A DNA stretch of 33,195 nucleotides from Aeromonas dhakensis (GCF_000820305.1 NZ_CDBH01000012.1:1-33195), one strand, 5' to 3'. Shown: positions 18,528 through 29,154, counted from the stretch's first letter. The notes: a model not told the origin generated them from the letters alone. Numbers and translations are program-made.

Positions 18528-19565
18528 GGGTTGGCGGTGGATAAAGCGCTGCGCCAGCCAGGCAAACGCTGCGCCTTCCATCCAGTCGGGGGCGATCCCC
18601 AGCTCGGCCGTGTTGGCGATGCGCCAGCGGGGCAGCAGGCTGGCCAGCTCCGCCAGCAGCGGGGCGTTATGGGCACCGCCGCCGCAGACATACAGCTCGG
18701 GTTGGCTCTGTGCATCAGCCAGTGCGGGCAGCTGGCGGGCGATGCTGTGGCAGGTGAGCGCCTGTAGGGTGCGCTGTACATCCGCCGGGGCATGGGCGTG
18801 GCCGGCCAGCTCGCCATCGAGCCAGTCGAGGGTAAACATCTCCCGTCCTGTGCTCTTGGGGTGAGGGGTGGCAAAGTAGGGGTGAGCCAGCAGCTGCTCC
18901 AGCAGTGCAGGGATAAGCTGGCCGCTGGCCGCCCACTGGCCGCCGGCATCGTAACCGGCCCCCTGGGGGTGATGGCGGCGATACCAGCCGTCGAGCAGGG
19001 TGTTGGCCGGGCCGGTATCAAAGCCATAGACGCCATCGGCCTGGCCCGGCAGCACCGAGATATTGGCGATGCCGCCGAGGTTGAGCACCACCCGCAGGGC
19101 GCCGGGGCGCGCAAAGAAGGCTTGATGGAAGGCGGGCACCAGTGGCGCCCCCTGGCCGCCGAGGGCCATGTCCATGGTGCGAAAATCGGCCACCACATCG
19201 ATGCCGGTCAGCGCCGCCAGCAGGGCCGCGTTGCCGATCTGCAGGGTGAAGCCGAGCTGGGGACGGTGGCGGATGGTCTGGCCGTGGCTGCCGATGGCGC
19301 GAATATCCTTGGGAGTCAGCCCTGCCTTGGCCAGCAGGGCGTGGGTGGCGGCGGCAAATTCGCGGGCGACCAGGTTGTCGGCGACCCCCATGCGATCGAT
19401 CTCGTTGTCGCCCGGGGTGCTGAGTGCGTGCAGCTCGTGGGCGGTGGGCCAGGGGTGGCTGACGGCCGCCTCGACCCGCAGTTGATCCCCCTCGATCACG
19501 ACCAGCACGGCGTCGATGCCGTCTATGCTGGTACCGGACATCAAGCCTATATAGCGTTCAGTCAT
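18462..19565 (-). CDS. anmK: Anhydro-N-acetylmuramic acid kinase
   Basis: This 367-residue cytosolic kinase converts anhydro-MurNAc, released in peptidoglycan recycling, to MurNAc-6-phosphate. The phosphate-binding GLMSGTSIDGIDAVL is at residues 7-21; SHGQTIRHRP and DTGPANTLLDGWYRR are further family blocks, and the C-terminal VCGGGAHN block is present. Length is normal. The gene lies downstream of the endopeptidase gene mepM, so cell-wall turnover and recycling are coupled. The start region is unusual: two 108-bp repeats carrying copies of its first 12 codons separate it from mepM. The immediate ribosome site is TAAGGAAG, which overlaps the stop of the preceding mini-ORF. The 3' end is also partly duplicated. 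Confidence 0.96.
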   Translation of the reverse strand: MTERYIGLMSGTSIDGIDAVLVVIEGDQLRVEAAVSHPWPTAHELHALSTPGDNEIDRMGVADNLVAREFAAATHALLAKAGLTPKDIRAIGSHGQTIRHRPQLGFTLQIGNAALLAALTGIDVVADFRTMDMALGGQGAPLVPAFHQAFFARPGALRVVLNLGGIANISVLPGQADGVYGFDTGPANTLLDGWYRRHHPQGAGYDAGGQWAASGQLIPALLEQLLAHPYFATPHPKSTGREMFTLDWLDGELAGHAHAPADVQRTLQALTCHSIARQLPALADAQSQPELYVCGGGAHNAPLLAELASLLPRWRIANTAELGIAPDWMEGAAFAWLAQRFIHRQPGNLPAVTGASRPAVLGALYPA

Positions 19566-19574
19566 GGGGCTTCC

Positions 19575-19673
19575 TTACTTGCAGGGCGGGAAAAAGTACG
19601 TGAGAGAGGGAGCGGCCTCGATCCCATGCCGTATTCTGGTCCCGGACATCAAGCCTATATAGCGTTCAGTCAT
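19575..19673 (-). CDS. Mini-ORF 2, 32 codons, starting like AnmK
   Basis: The open frame starts MTERYIGLMSGT, identical to the first 12 residues of AnmK, and then reads RIRHGIEAAPSLTYFFPPCK to a TAA. The stop overlaps the ribosome site (TAAGGAAG) of anmK, whose ATG follows nine bases after it, an arrangement suited to termination and re-initiation. It may be translated as an upstream ORF; whether the peptide itself has a role is unknown. Confidence 0.4.
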   Translation of the reverse strand: MTERYIGLMSGTRIRHGIEAAPSLTYFFPPCK

Positions 19674-19682
19674 CAGGCTTCC

Positions 19683-19781
19683 TTACTTGCAGGTCGGGAA
19701 AAAGTACGTGACAGAGGGAGCGGCCTCAATCCCATGCCGTATTCTGGTACCCGGCATCAAGCCGATATAACGCTCGCTCAT
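19683..19781 (-). CDS. Mini-ORF 1, 32 codons, starting like AnmK
   Basis: The open frame starts MSERYIGLMPGT and continues RIRHGIEAAPSVTYFFPTCK. It has the strongest ribosome site of the three starts (AAGGAG) and lies 16 bases after the mepM stop, the position where an undisturbed anmK start would be expected. It probably marks the ancestral anmK start, later displaced by the two repeats. Its TAA overlaps the ribosome site of mini-ORF 2. Confidence 0.4.
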   Translation of the reverse strand: MSERYIGLMPGTRIRHGIEAAPSVTYFFPTCK

Positions 19782-19797
19782 GACTGCTCCTTGTGGG

Positions 19798-21108
19798 TCA
19801 ATTGCCGCCGTTGGCCCGCTTGTTCTGGGCCAGCTGCAGCTCCGGGCTGTCCAGCTTGGCGAGCTGGGGCATGGCCTGCGCCTTGAAGTTGGCCAGCGCC
19901 CGTCCGCTCAGTGTCTCTGCCTGCGGCAGGTTGAGGGTGCGCGGGTTCTTGTGCACGCCGCCCACCACAAATTCATAGTGCAGGTGCGGCCCGGTGACCC
20001 GGCCGGTGCCACCGAGCAGGCCTATGGTCTGGCCCTGCTTCACCCGCTGCCCCTTGTTGACGGTGCGCTTGGAGAGGTGCAGGTACTTGGTCACGTAGTT
20101 GCCGGCGTGCTTGATGAAGACGTAGTTGCCGTTGAACTGGTTGTAGCCGGCGGCCACCACGCTGCCGCCACCGGCAGCCATGATGGGGGTGCCCACCGGC
20201 GCCACGTAGTCGATGCCGTTGTGGGGGCGTACCTTGCCGGTGACCGGGTGCAGGCGGCGCGGGTTGAAGTTGGAGCTGATGTATTTGAAGTTGACCGGCG
20301 CACGCAGGAAGCTCTTGCGCATCGCCTTGCCATCCGGGGTGTAGTAGTTGCCATCCTCGTTCAGCACGGCGCGATACACGGCACCCTGGTTGACGAACTC
20401 GGCGGCCAGGATGTCGCCGGAAGCAACCCGCTCGTCATCCTGGAATTTCTCCTCGTAAACCACCCGGAAGCTGTCACCCGGTTGCAAGTCCTGGGCAAAG
20501 TCGATGTCCCAGCCGAAGATGGCGGCCAAGTCCATGATCTGATCCTCGGTCATGCCGGCGTCGACGGCGGCGCCCCAGAAGCTGGAGCGGATCTCGCCCT
20601 TGGCCACCTGTTCGCGGGTGTCGAGCTCGAGCTTGACCGCCCGGGCGACAAACCCTTCATCCTTGCGGATCACCTTGAGCGCCTGCTCCAGGCTGTGGGG
20701 ATAGTAGAGGCTGTGCAGCTCGCCACCCTTGGTGAGCTTGAAGGTGAGCTCCTGGCCTGGCTTGAGCAGGCGCAGGGTGTCGGTGCCGTTCAGCTGATCG
20801 ATGAGGTGCAGATCCGTGGTGCTGAGGCCAAGGCGCTGGAAGATGACCCCCATGTTGTCGCCGCTGCGCACCTTCACCTGCTTGGTGATGTAGCTCGGCT
20901 TGGGTGGGGCGACGGGCTTGTCTTCGGCCAGCAGCGCCTCCTCGTCGACCTGCTGCTCCATGGCCAGCTCGTTGCCGTTGTCATCGACCCGGGTAGCGAC
21001 CGCCTGTTCGCTGGGCCAGGCCGCCAGCATCATCACCATGATGCTCAGGATCAGCACCATCTTGCGGTGCCAGTGAGGGAGAGAGTTGAAGGCGTGCCAA
21101 ATGACCAT
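19798..21108 (-). CDS. mepM: M23-family murein DD-endopeptidase (MepM-like)
   Basis: This 436-residue periplasmic zinc metallopeptidase cleaves peptidoglycan cross-links. A single N-terminal hydrophobic segment (about residues 17-31) anchors or exports it. An OapA/LysM-like domain (about 74-125, containing VKVRSGDNMGVIFQRLGLS) is followed by a Csd3-type linker domain and the LytM/M23 domain. Zinc and catalytic residues are visible: H296 and D300 in HNGIDYVAP, and H375 and H377 in GPHLHYEF. It is transcribed with the anmK mini-ORFs and anmK, and divergently from tyrS across about 114 bases. Confidence 0.94.
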   Translation of the reverse strand: MVIWHAFNSLPHWHRKMVLILSIMVMMLAAWPSEQAVATRVDDNGNELAMEQQVDEEALLAEDKPVAPPKPSYITKQVKVRSGDNMGVIFQRLGLSTTDLHLIDQLNGTDTLRLLKPGQELTFKLTKGGELHSLYYPHSLEQALKVIRKDEGFVARAVKLELDTREQVAKGEIRSSFWGAAVDAGMTEDQIMDLAAIFGWDIDFAQDLQPGDSFRVVYEEKFQDDERVASGDILAAEFVNQGAVYRAVLNEDGNYYTPDGKAMRKSFLRAPVNFKYISSNFNPRRLHPVTGKVRPHNGIDYVAPVGTPIMAAGGGSVVAAGYNQFNGNYVFIKHAGNYVTKYLHLSKRTVNKGQRVKQGQTIGLLGGTGRVTGPHLHYEFVVGGVHKNPRTLNLPQAETLSGRALANFKAQAMPQLAKLDSPELQLAQNKRANGGN

Positions 21109-21222
21109 GAGAAGCAGACGAAGTTGAGCCGGGAAGAATGTCGGAGTTTACCGCCTTTCCAATTGGCCCGCCATTCCAGTAATATGTCTGGCCCTGTGGA
21201 ATCGTGATTGGAGAGTCAAAAA

Positions 21223-22422
21223 ATGTCCCAGCTCGAGGTGGCGCTAGCCGAGATCAAGCGCGGAGCGGAAGAAATTCTGGTGGAAGAAGAACTGGTCGCC
21301 AAGTTGAAGGAAGGGCGCCCGCTGCGCATCAAGTTGGGGATGGACCCGACGGCTCCCGACATTCATCTGGGTCATACCGTGATCCTCAACAAGCTGAAGA
21401 CCTTCCAGGATCTGGGCCATGAAGTGATCCTGCTGATCGGTGACTTCACCGCCATGGTGGGTGACCCCTCCGGCAAGAACGCCACCCGTCCGCCGCTCTC
21501 CGAAGAGGCCATCAAGCACAACGCCCTCACCTATGCCGAGCAGGCGTTCAAGATCCTCGACCCGGCCAAGACCCGCATCGAGTACAACTCCACCTGGCTC
21601 GGCGAGCTGGGTGCGACCGGCATGATCAAGCTGGCGGCCAAGCAGACCGTGGCCCGCATGATGGAGCGCGACGACTTCAAGAAGCGCTACAGCAACGGCC
21701 AGTCCATCGCCATTCACGAATTCCTCTATCCGCTGCTGCAAGGCTATGACTCGGTCGCGCTGAAGGCGGACGTCGAGCTCGGCGGTACCGATCAGAAGTT
21801 CAACCTGCTGATGGGCCGCGAGCTGCAAAAAGATGCCGGCATGGCGACCCAGTGCGTGCTGATGATGCCGCTGCTGGTAGGCCTGGATGGCGTCAAGAAG
21901 ATGTCCAAGTCCGCTGCTAACTACATCGGCGTACACGACGCCCCGGGCGAGATGTTCGGCAAGATCATGTCCATCACCGACGATCTGATGTGGAACTACT
22001 ACGAGCTGCTCTCCTTCCGTCCGCTGGCTGAAATTGAAGAGTTCAAGGCAGGCATCGCCGCCGGCACCCTCAACCCGCGCGACGTGAAGATCTGGCTGGC
22101 CAAAGAGATCATCGCCCGTTATCACGATGAAGCTGCGGCCGAAGCGGCCCACGAAGACTTCACCCAGCGCTTCTCCAAGAACGCCATTCCGGACGAGATG
22201 CCGGAAGTCGAGCTGGCACTGGAAGGTGAAGGTCTGGCCATCGCCAACCTGCTGAAAGATGCCGATCTGGTGGCCACCACCTCCGAAGCGCTGCGGATGA
22301 TCAAGCAGGGCGCGGTCAAGGTGGACGGCGAGAAGCTGGACGATTGCAAGGCTCTCATCGGTGCCGGCACCGCCGTCTACCAGGTCGGCAAGCGCAAGTT
22401 TGCCCGGGTGACCGTCAAGTAA
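21223..22422 (+). CDS. tyrS: Tyrosyl-tRNA synthetase (KMSKS, TyrZ-like type)
   Basis: This 399-residue class I synthetase charges tRNA-Tyr. The start is the ATG at 21223 ([12 protein letters not shown]) with GGAG nine bases before it; the frame extends five codons further only to a TTG. The HIGH motif is in [12 protein letters not shown] and the KMSKS motif is exact ([10 protein letters not shown]). An S4 RNA-binding domain ends the protein ([14 protein letters not shown]). Escherichia coli TyrS has KFGKT instead, so this belongs to the other bacterial TyrRS branch, as in Haemophilus and Pseudomonas TyrZ. Codon use is strongly biased. Confidence 0.96.
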   Translation: MSQLEVALAEIKRGAEEILVEEELVAKLKEGRPLRIKLGMDPTAPDIHLGHTVILNKLKTFQDLGHEVILLIGDFTAMVGDPSGKNATRPPLSEEAIKHNALTYAEQAFKILDPAKTRIEYNSTWLGELGATGMIKLAAKQTVARMMERDDFKKRYSNGQSIAIHEFLYPLLQGYDSVALKADVELGGTDQKFNLLMGRELQKDAGMATQCVLMMPLLVGLDGVKKMSKSAANYIGVHDAPGEMFGKIMSITDDLMWNYYELLSFRPLAEIEEFKAGIAAGTLNPRDVKIWLAKEIIARYHDEAAAEAAHEDFTQRFSKNAIPDEMPEVELALEGEGLAIANLLKDADLVATTSEALRMIKQGAVKVDGEKLDDCKALIGAGTAVYQVGKRKFARVTVK

Positions 22423-22449
22423 GTCGTCTGCCCCTGGCGCTGCCATAAG

Positions 22450-22476
22450 AAAGGCCTCCCTTGCGGAGGCCTTTTT
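22450..22476. terminator. Terminator between tyrS and the GH63 gene
   Basis: AAAGGCCTCC / GGAGGCCTTT, a 10-bp stem with a CTTGC loop, is followed by TT on the plus strand and by TCTTA on the minus strand. It probably serves both convergent genes, more strongly tyrS. Confidence 0.9.
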
Positions 22477-22501
22477 GTTGGCTCATTTCTGCTGATAGGG
22501 A

Positions 22502-25090
<2,589 letters not shown>

Positions 25091-25091
<1 letters not shown>

Positions 25092-25109
25092 GCGCTGTGT
25101 CACAGTGCC
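25091..25109. promoter_or_regulatory. 19-bp imperfect palindrome
   Basis: GGCGCTGTGTCACAGTGCC is symmetric about 25100 except for one pair of positions. It abuts the -35 region of the GH63 promoter and could be an operator. Confidence 0.45.
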
Positions 25110-25120
25110 GGAGGGGCTGG

Positions 25121-25136
25121 TGTGAGCCGGATCACC
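25121..25136. promoter_or_regulatory. CRP-like binding site
   Basis: TGTGA-GCCGGA-TCACC matches TGTGA-N6-TCACA at nine of ten positions. Its centre is about 72 bases upstream of the predicted GH63 transcription start, one of the helically phased positions from which CRP activates. It fits a carbohydrate gene under catabolite control. Confidence 0.6.
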
Positions 25137-25171
25137 CGGTTACATAGCTTGATATTTTAGTAACCATTTAC

Positions 25172-25969
25172 TTATCTGGCGGCAGCCAGCGAGAGAGAGG
25201 AGGGGCAGGTGCGCAGGTATTGATAGGGGGTCAGGCCGAACTCCTGCTTGAAGCGGGCGGCGAAGCGGCTGGGGGAGTCGTAGCCACAGGCGAGGGCCGT
25301 CTCCAGCGGTGCCAGCCCCTGCTGCAACAGGGTGAGGGCGTGGCTCATGCGCACCTGGGTCAGCAGCTGGCGAAAGCTGCGCCCCTCGGCGGCCAGCTTG
25401 CGCGCCATGGAGGCGCGGCTCATGGCGAAGTGCGGTGCCACCCCCTCCAGGGTGTGGTCGGCGCCCGGCTCCACCCCGAGGTAGCGGGCCAGCCGCTCGC
25501 CGAGGGTCATTGTGTGGGCGGGAAACAGCAGGTCGAGCCCGCCGGCGGCCTGCAGCTCGGCATAGAAGCCCTGCAGCAGCTGAGCCTGGGTGGCCTCATT
25601 GAGCCGCCGATCCGCCATGGAGCAGACCAGCTCGAAACAGAAGACCAGCGCCGGGCTGACCGCCAGGCGCGGCTCCCTGAGCGGGCCGGTCTGGGCGGCG
25701 CTGAGCCATTCGACGGGGGGCGGGGTCAGCAGGGTCAGCGCACGGGAGCGAAACTTGCCCTGCTCCGGCTGGTTGACGAAGGTGAGCTGGTGGCCGGCCG
25801 GGATCAGCAGCCAGCTCGCCTGATCGAACGCCAGACGCTTCTCCTGCCACCACAACTGCTTGTGACCCTGTTCCACCCAGATGATGGTGGGGGCGTAGAT
25901 GAGCACCCGGTGCAGCGGCTGCTGGCGGATCCCGAGATAGTGGTGCAATTGCAGCAGCGGCGTGCTCAT
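25172..25969 (-). CDS. AraC-family transcriptional regulator
   Basis: This 265-residue regulator has a variable N-terminal cupin-like sensing domain (to about residue 150) and a C-terminal double helix-turn-helix domain (about 158-252), with LALACGY-type (here TALACGYDSPSRFAARFKQE) and FGLTPYQYL blocks typical of the family. It starts at the ATG at 25969, just 11 bases after the stop of the PEBP-family gene, whose TAG is part of the ribosome site, so the two are co-transcribed. It lies directly upstream of the GH63 gene in the same direction, making that gene a plausible target. The ligand is unknown. Confidence 0.92.
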   Translation of the reverse strand: MSTPLLQLHHYLGIRQQPLHRVLIYAPTIIWVEQGHKQLWWQEKRLAFDQASWLLIPAGHQLTFVNQPEQGKFRSRALTLLTPPPVEWLSAAQTGPLREPRLAVSPALVFCFELVCSMADRRLNEATQAQLLQGFYAELQAAGGLDLLFPAHTMTLGERLARYLGVEPGADHTLEGVAPHFAMSRASMARKLAAEGRSFRQLLTQVRMSHALTLLQQGLAPLETALACGYDSPSRFAARFKQEFGLTPYQYLRTCPSSLSLAAAR

Positions 25970-25980
25970 CCGGCGGATTC

Positions 25981-26517
25981 CTAGGGGGTGACGAAGGTGG
26001 CGGTCAGGGTGGCCTTGCCAAGGGCCATGCTGTTGAGCATGTAGCCTACCATGGCGGGCGGAGTGTCTGCCTTCACCTCCAGGGTCTGGGGCAGGGCCCA
26101 GGCGGTAAACTGGTAACGGTGCATGCCGTGGCCGGCGGGCGGGCAGGGGCCACCGTAACCCTGACTGCCGAAGTCGGTCTTAAGCTCCAGCCCCTGCTTG
26201 AGCTTGCCGGAGGCGTTGCTCGGCAGCTCGCTCTGACTGGCCGGCAGGTTCACCACCAGCCAGTGCCACCAGCCGCTGCCGGTGGGGGCATCTGGATCAT
26301 AGGCGGTGATGGCGACGCTCTTGGTGCCGGCGGGCAGGTCTTGCCAGCTCAGCTGGGGCGAGCGGTTGTCGCCGCTGCAGCCAAAGCCGTTGAAGCTGAA
26401 GGCCTTGTCCATCAGCTGGCCTTCGTGGATGTCGCTGCTCTTTAGGGTCATGGCACTGGCGGGCAGGGCCGCCACGCACAGCAGGGAGAGCAGGGTGGTA
26501 CGCTTGGCAATTTTCAT
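25981..26517 (-). CDS. PEBP/YbhB-YbcL family protein, exported
   Basis: This 178-residue protein of the phosphatidylethanolamine-binding (Raf kinase inhibitor-like) family has a signal peptide ending at about residue 22 (LPASA-MT), so it is periplasmic like Escherichia coli YbcL. Family motifs are AYDPDAPTGSGWWHWLVVNL and YGGPCPPAGHGMHRYQF. A GAGGAG ribosome site precedes the ATG at 26517. It is co-transcribed with, and upstream of, the AraC gene. The function of bacterial family members is largely unknown. Confidence 0.93.
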   Translation of the reverse strand: MKIAKRTTLLSLLCVAALPASAMTLKSSDIHEGQLMDKAFSFNGFGCSGDNRSPQLSWQDLPAGTKSVAITAYDPDAPTGSGWWHWLVVNLPASQSELPSNASGKLKQGLELKTDFGSQGYGGPCPPAGHGMHRYQFTAWALPQTLEVKADTPPAMVGYMLNSMALGKATLTATFVTP

Positions 26518-26673
26518 GGTGAGGCTCCTCGGTGGATGATGGGATCAGTCTAGCGAAGAGGGGGAGAAGGTGAGTGACCCAACCGCTCAAAGTGACCTGC
26601 TTGCTGCCATGATATGAGTCGTTGTGTTGATTGTTGGTGAGCGCTGCGAAAGAGTGGTGGCACGCCAGGCATA

Positions 26674-26704
26674 AAAAAACCGGCATCCTGGATGCCGGTT
26701 TTTT
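26674..26704. terminator. purA terminator
   Basis: AAAAAACCGGCATC-CTG-GATGCCGGTTTTTT is a perfect 14-bp stem ending in T runs on both strands, 27 bases after the purA stop. Confidence 0.95.
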
Positions 26705-26730
26705 ACTGTGCTGACAGCTGATCGCGCGAC

Positions 26731-27987
26731 TTAGCGCAGGATCATCTCGTCACGGCCCGGGCCGACGGAGACCATCGGCACCGGTACGCCCAGCAGCTCT
26801 TCGATGCGCAGTACGTACTGCTGAGCCGCTTTGGGCAGCTCGGCGAAGGTGCGGCAGCCGGTGATGTCTTCGCTCCAGCTTTCCATCACTTCGTAAACCG
26901 GCTTCAGACCGGCAGTTTGCGGCCAGATCGGGTTCTCGGTGTGGGCACCTTCGTAGGCGACGCAGATCTTCAGATCCGGCAGACCGGTCAGGCAGTCCAG
27001 CTTGGTCAGTGCCACTTCGTTGGCAGCCTGCAGCTCGACACCGTTCTTGGTGGCGACGGCGTCGAAGTAGCCGACGTCACGGGGACGACCGGTGGTGGCG
27101 CCGAATTCGTTGGCGATCTTGCGGAACTCGTCCTGGTTCTCCATGGCGGTCAGCAGGGTGCCGGTACCGACGGAGGTGCTGAACGCCTTGGCGACGGCGA
27201 TGACGCGCTCGGGACGCAGACCCGGCAGGCCGCCACCGATGCCGGCATAGGCGCCGGAAACGTGGGAGGAGGTCACCCAGGGGTATTCGCCGTAGATCAG
27301 GTCACGGCCGGCGCCCAGCTGGGCTTCGAACAGCAGGGTCTTGCCTTCGGCCTGCAGTGCCTTGAGCGGCATGCTGACGTTGCAGACGGAGTCGATCCAG
27401 GGAGCGGACACTTCCAACAGCCAGTCGGCCATCTCCTGGGCGGTCTGGTTGAATTCGAAGGTCGGGTAGAGTGCCTTGAGCTGCGGCAGTTTCCAGTCGA
27501 GGAAGAATTGAATGCGCTCGACCAGTACTTCCGGCTGCTTCAGCCAGCCCACCAGGATCGCTTTCTTCATGACGCGATCGCCATAGGCGGGAGCGATGCC
27601 CTGACGGGTGGAACCGTAGGCACCGTCGCCCAGGCGCTGCTCTTCCAGGGTATCTTCCATGGCGTGCAGCGGCAGGCAGAGGGTGGCGCGATCAGAGATG
27701 GCCAGCTTGGGAGTGACGCCGGAGGCTTTCACTTCGTCCAGCTCGACGGTCAGTTTCTCGGGGCTGATTACCATGCCCGGGCCCAGCACGACCAGGCAAT
27801 CCGGGTTGAACACACCGCTCGGAACCTGGTGCAGCTTGAAGGTGCCAAGGTCGTTGACGACGGTATGGCCGGCGTTGTTGCCGCCCTGGAAGCGAATGCT
27901 GGCGCCGGCTTGGCCTGCCAGATAATCCACGATGCGGCCTTTGCCTTCATCACCCCAGTTGGCACCTACGACTACGATAGACGACAT
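26731..27987 (-). CDS. purA: Adenylosuccinate synthetase (diverged type)
   Basis: This 418-residue enzyme joins IMP and aspartate using GTP, the first committed step to AMP. The catalytic residues are kept: D13 in NWGDEGKG and H41 in GGNNAGHT. The aspartate loop reads EFGATTGRPR and the GTP site region TKLDCLTGLPDLKICVAYEG is present. It differs from the usual gammaproteobacterial PurA (432 residues in Escherichia coli) in being shorter and in many blocks, for example STRQGIAPAYGDRV instead of TTGRGIGPAYEDKV. It may be a second PurA. It is not a PurZ, because the catalytic Asp is present. The ribosome site TAGGAGAAA is strong. It is divergent from a LysR regulator. Confidence 0.92.
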   Translation of the reverse strand: MSSIVVVGANWGDEGKGRIVDYLAGQAGASIRFQGGNNAGHTVVNDLGTFKLHQVPSGVFNPDCLVVLGPGMVISPEKLTVELDEVKASGVTPKLAISDRATLCLPLHAMEDTLEEQRLGDGAYGSTRQGIAPAYGDRVMKKAILVGWLKQPEVLVERIQFFLDWKLPQLKALYPTFEFNQTAQEMADWLLEVSAPWIDSVCNVSMPLKALQAEGKTLLFEAQLGAGRDLIYGEYPWVTSSHVSGAYAGIGGGLPGLRPERVIAVAKAFSTSVGTGTLLTAMENQDEFRKIANEFGATTGRPRDVGYFDAVATKNGVELQAANEVALTKLDCLTGLPDLKICVAYEGAHTENPIWPQTAGLKPVYEVMESWSEDITGCRTFAELPKAAQQYVLRIEELLGVPVPMVSVGPGRDEMILR

Positions 27988-27995
27988 GACTCTTT

Positions 27996-28026
27996 CTCCT
28001 AAGACGTTAGGCGATCATCCTAGGAG
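27996..28026 (-). promoter_or_regulatory. Possible ribosome-site-masking hairpin in the purA leader
   Basis: On the minus strand CTCCTA (plus 28021-28026) is complementary to TAGGAG (plus 27996-28001), which is the purA ribosome site. A second CCTCCT lies a few bases further upstream. The loop is about 19 bases. The stem is short, so the fold may be weak. Confidence 0.3.
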
Positions 28027-28048
28027 GCTCAGGAGGATTAGAAAAATT

Positions 28049-28064
28049 AATTATCTTTATAATT
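28049..28064. promoter_or_regulatory. Palindrome between purA and the LysR gene
   Basis: AATTAT-CTTT-ATAATT is a perfect AT-rich inverted repeat in the divergent region and includes a T-N11-A spacing (28047 to 28059), the core of LysR-type binding sites. It is a candidate operator for the adjacent regulator. Confidence 0.4.
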
Positions 28065-28175
28065 CCGATAAGAGAGTCATATAATTAAGGTGAATTTATC
28101 GGCAAACTGCCCCCTCTGCCGTACCGGCATCCCCGTCAGGGGCCTGTGCGGCCGTGGCGGCACAAGAGGATCCCC

Positions 28176-29084
28176 ATGCTGGACATCCACTGGCTGCACA
28201 CCTTCGTCACCCTGGCTCGGCTGCAGCACTTCGGCCAGACCGCCACCGAACTGCACATGACCCAGCCCAATGTGAGCCTGCACCTCAAGAATCTGGAGCA
28301 GGCCACCCGGGTCAAACTCATCGAGCGCAGCCCGTTTCGGCTGACCCAGGCCGGCGAGCGGCTGCTGCAAAGCGCCGAGCGCGCCATCGCCGAGCTGCAG
28401 CTCTGCCAGTCCGATCTCAACGCCCTCAACCAGCTGAGTCAGGGGACGCTGGCCATCGCCGCCAGCGACATCATCTCGCGCCTGCTGCTCATTCAGCCGT
28501 TCCAGCGCTTCAAGCAGGAGTTCCCCGGCATCGACCTCACCCTGTTCAATACCACTTCGGATCAGGCGGCTGAGCTGGTCAAGGCGGGCAAGGCGGATCT
28601 GGGTTTCGTGATGGCGCAAAAGCGCAGCGAGCCGCTGTTCTACACCGAGTTGCAGCAGGTGACCTGGTGCGCGCTGGGCCACGGTCTCGCCCGCTGGCAG
28701 GCGCGGGCGCAGGCGGGGGAGAGCGATCCCCTCGACGAGCCGACCCTGATCCTGCTGGGGCACGACACCCGTACCCGGGCGCTTATCGACCCCTCTTTGC
28801 CGCTGCTCGGTCTGCCCAGCTGTCGCATCATGGAAGTGGGCAGCGTGGACGCCCAGCTTGACTGGGCCGAGGCGGGCTTCGGGGTGGCCATAGTGCCGGA
28901 CTTTTCCATTCACCCGCGGCTCAAGCTGACCGCCCCGGTGACCCGGCTCACCGATTTCCCCGGCACCAGCTTAGGGTATGTGGTGCGCCAGAACCAGGTG
29001 CTGTCGCGCGCCATCAAGCAGCTGCTGCACTGGGTGGAGCAGGAGATCCAGCGCCCGGCGCCGTTGCCGGACGCCGGGGCGTGA
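28176..29084 (+). CDS. LysR-family transcriptional regulator
   Basis: This 302-residue regulator has an N-terminal winged helix-turn-helix (residues 1 to about 60, HWLHTFVTLARLQHFGQTA followed by MTQPNVSLHLKNLE) and a periplasmic-binding-protein-like effector domain. I place the start at the ATG at 28176, which has an AGAGGA ribosome site and the usual N-terminus, not at the GTG ten codons upstream. It is divergent from purA across about 190 bases, the arrangement typical of LysR regulators and their targets. The effector is unknown. Confidence 0.93.
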   Translation: MLDIHWLHTFVTLARLQHFGQTATELHMTQPNVSLHLKNLEQATRVKLIERSPFRLTQAGERLLQSAERAIAELQLCQSDLNALNQLSQGTLAIAASDIISRLLLIQPFQRFKQEFPGIDLTLFNTTSDQAAELVKAGKADLGFVMAQKRSEPLFYTELQQVTWCALGHGLARWQARAQAGESDPLDEPTLILLGHDTRTRALIDPSLPLLGLPSCRIMEVGSVDAQLDWAEAGFGVAIVPDFSIHPRLKLTAPVTRLTDFPGTSLGYVVRQNQVLSRAIKQLLHWVEQEIQRPAPLPDAGA

Positions 29085-29107
29085 GCCCAGCCAATATCGA
29101 AACAAAA

Positions 29108-29131
29108 AGAGGCCACCCTTGGGTGGCCTCT
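29108..29131. terminator. Terminator between the LysR gene and the TAXI gene
   Basis: AGAGGCCACC-CTTG-GGTGGCCTCT is a perfect 10-bp stem. On the minus strand it is followed by a TTTTTGTTT tract, so it chiefly terminates the TAXI-protein gene; it may also stop the LysR transcript. Confidence 0.9.
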
Positions 29132-29154
29132 GTCGTTGTGGTTGTTTGGCGGTC

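Larger units (their letters stand above)
19566..19781 (-). repeat. Two 108-bp tandem repeats of the anmK start region
   Basis: ATG codons at 19781, 19673 and 19565 (minus) are spaced exactly 108 bases apart. The two full units (19674-19781 and 19566-19673) differ at about 13 of 108 positions by my count. Each unit begins with a copy of the first 12 anmK codons, then has about 60 bases not found in anmK, then a stop and a GGAAG ribosome site for the next ATG. The 3'-most unit is nearly identical to anmK over those 12 codons, and the 5'-most is more diverged. Confidence 0.95.

Noticed and set aside
18324..19797. The anmK repeats as a mobile element or CRISPR-like array
   Set aside because: There are no terminal inverted repeats, transposase or regular spacers; the repeats are adjacent copies of the gene's own ends.
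26731..27987. PurZ (diaminopurine synthesis) instead of PurA
   Set aside because: PurZ lacks the catalytic Asp of PurA; here the GDEGKG Asp (residue 13) and the His at 41 are both present.
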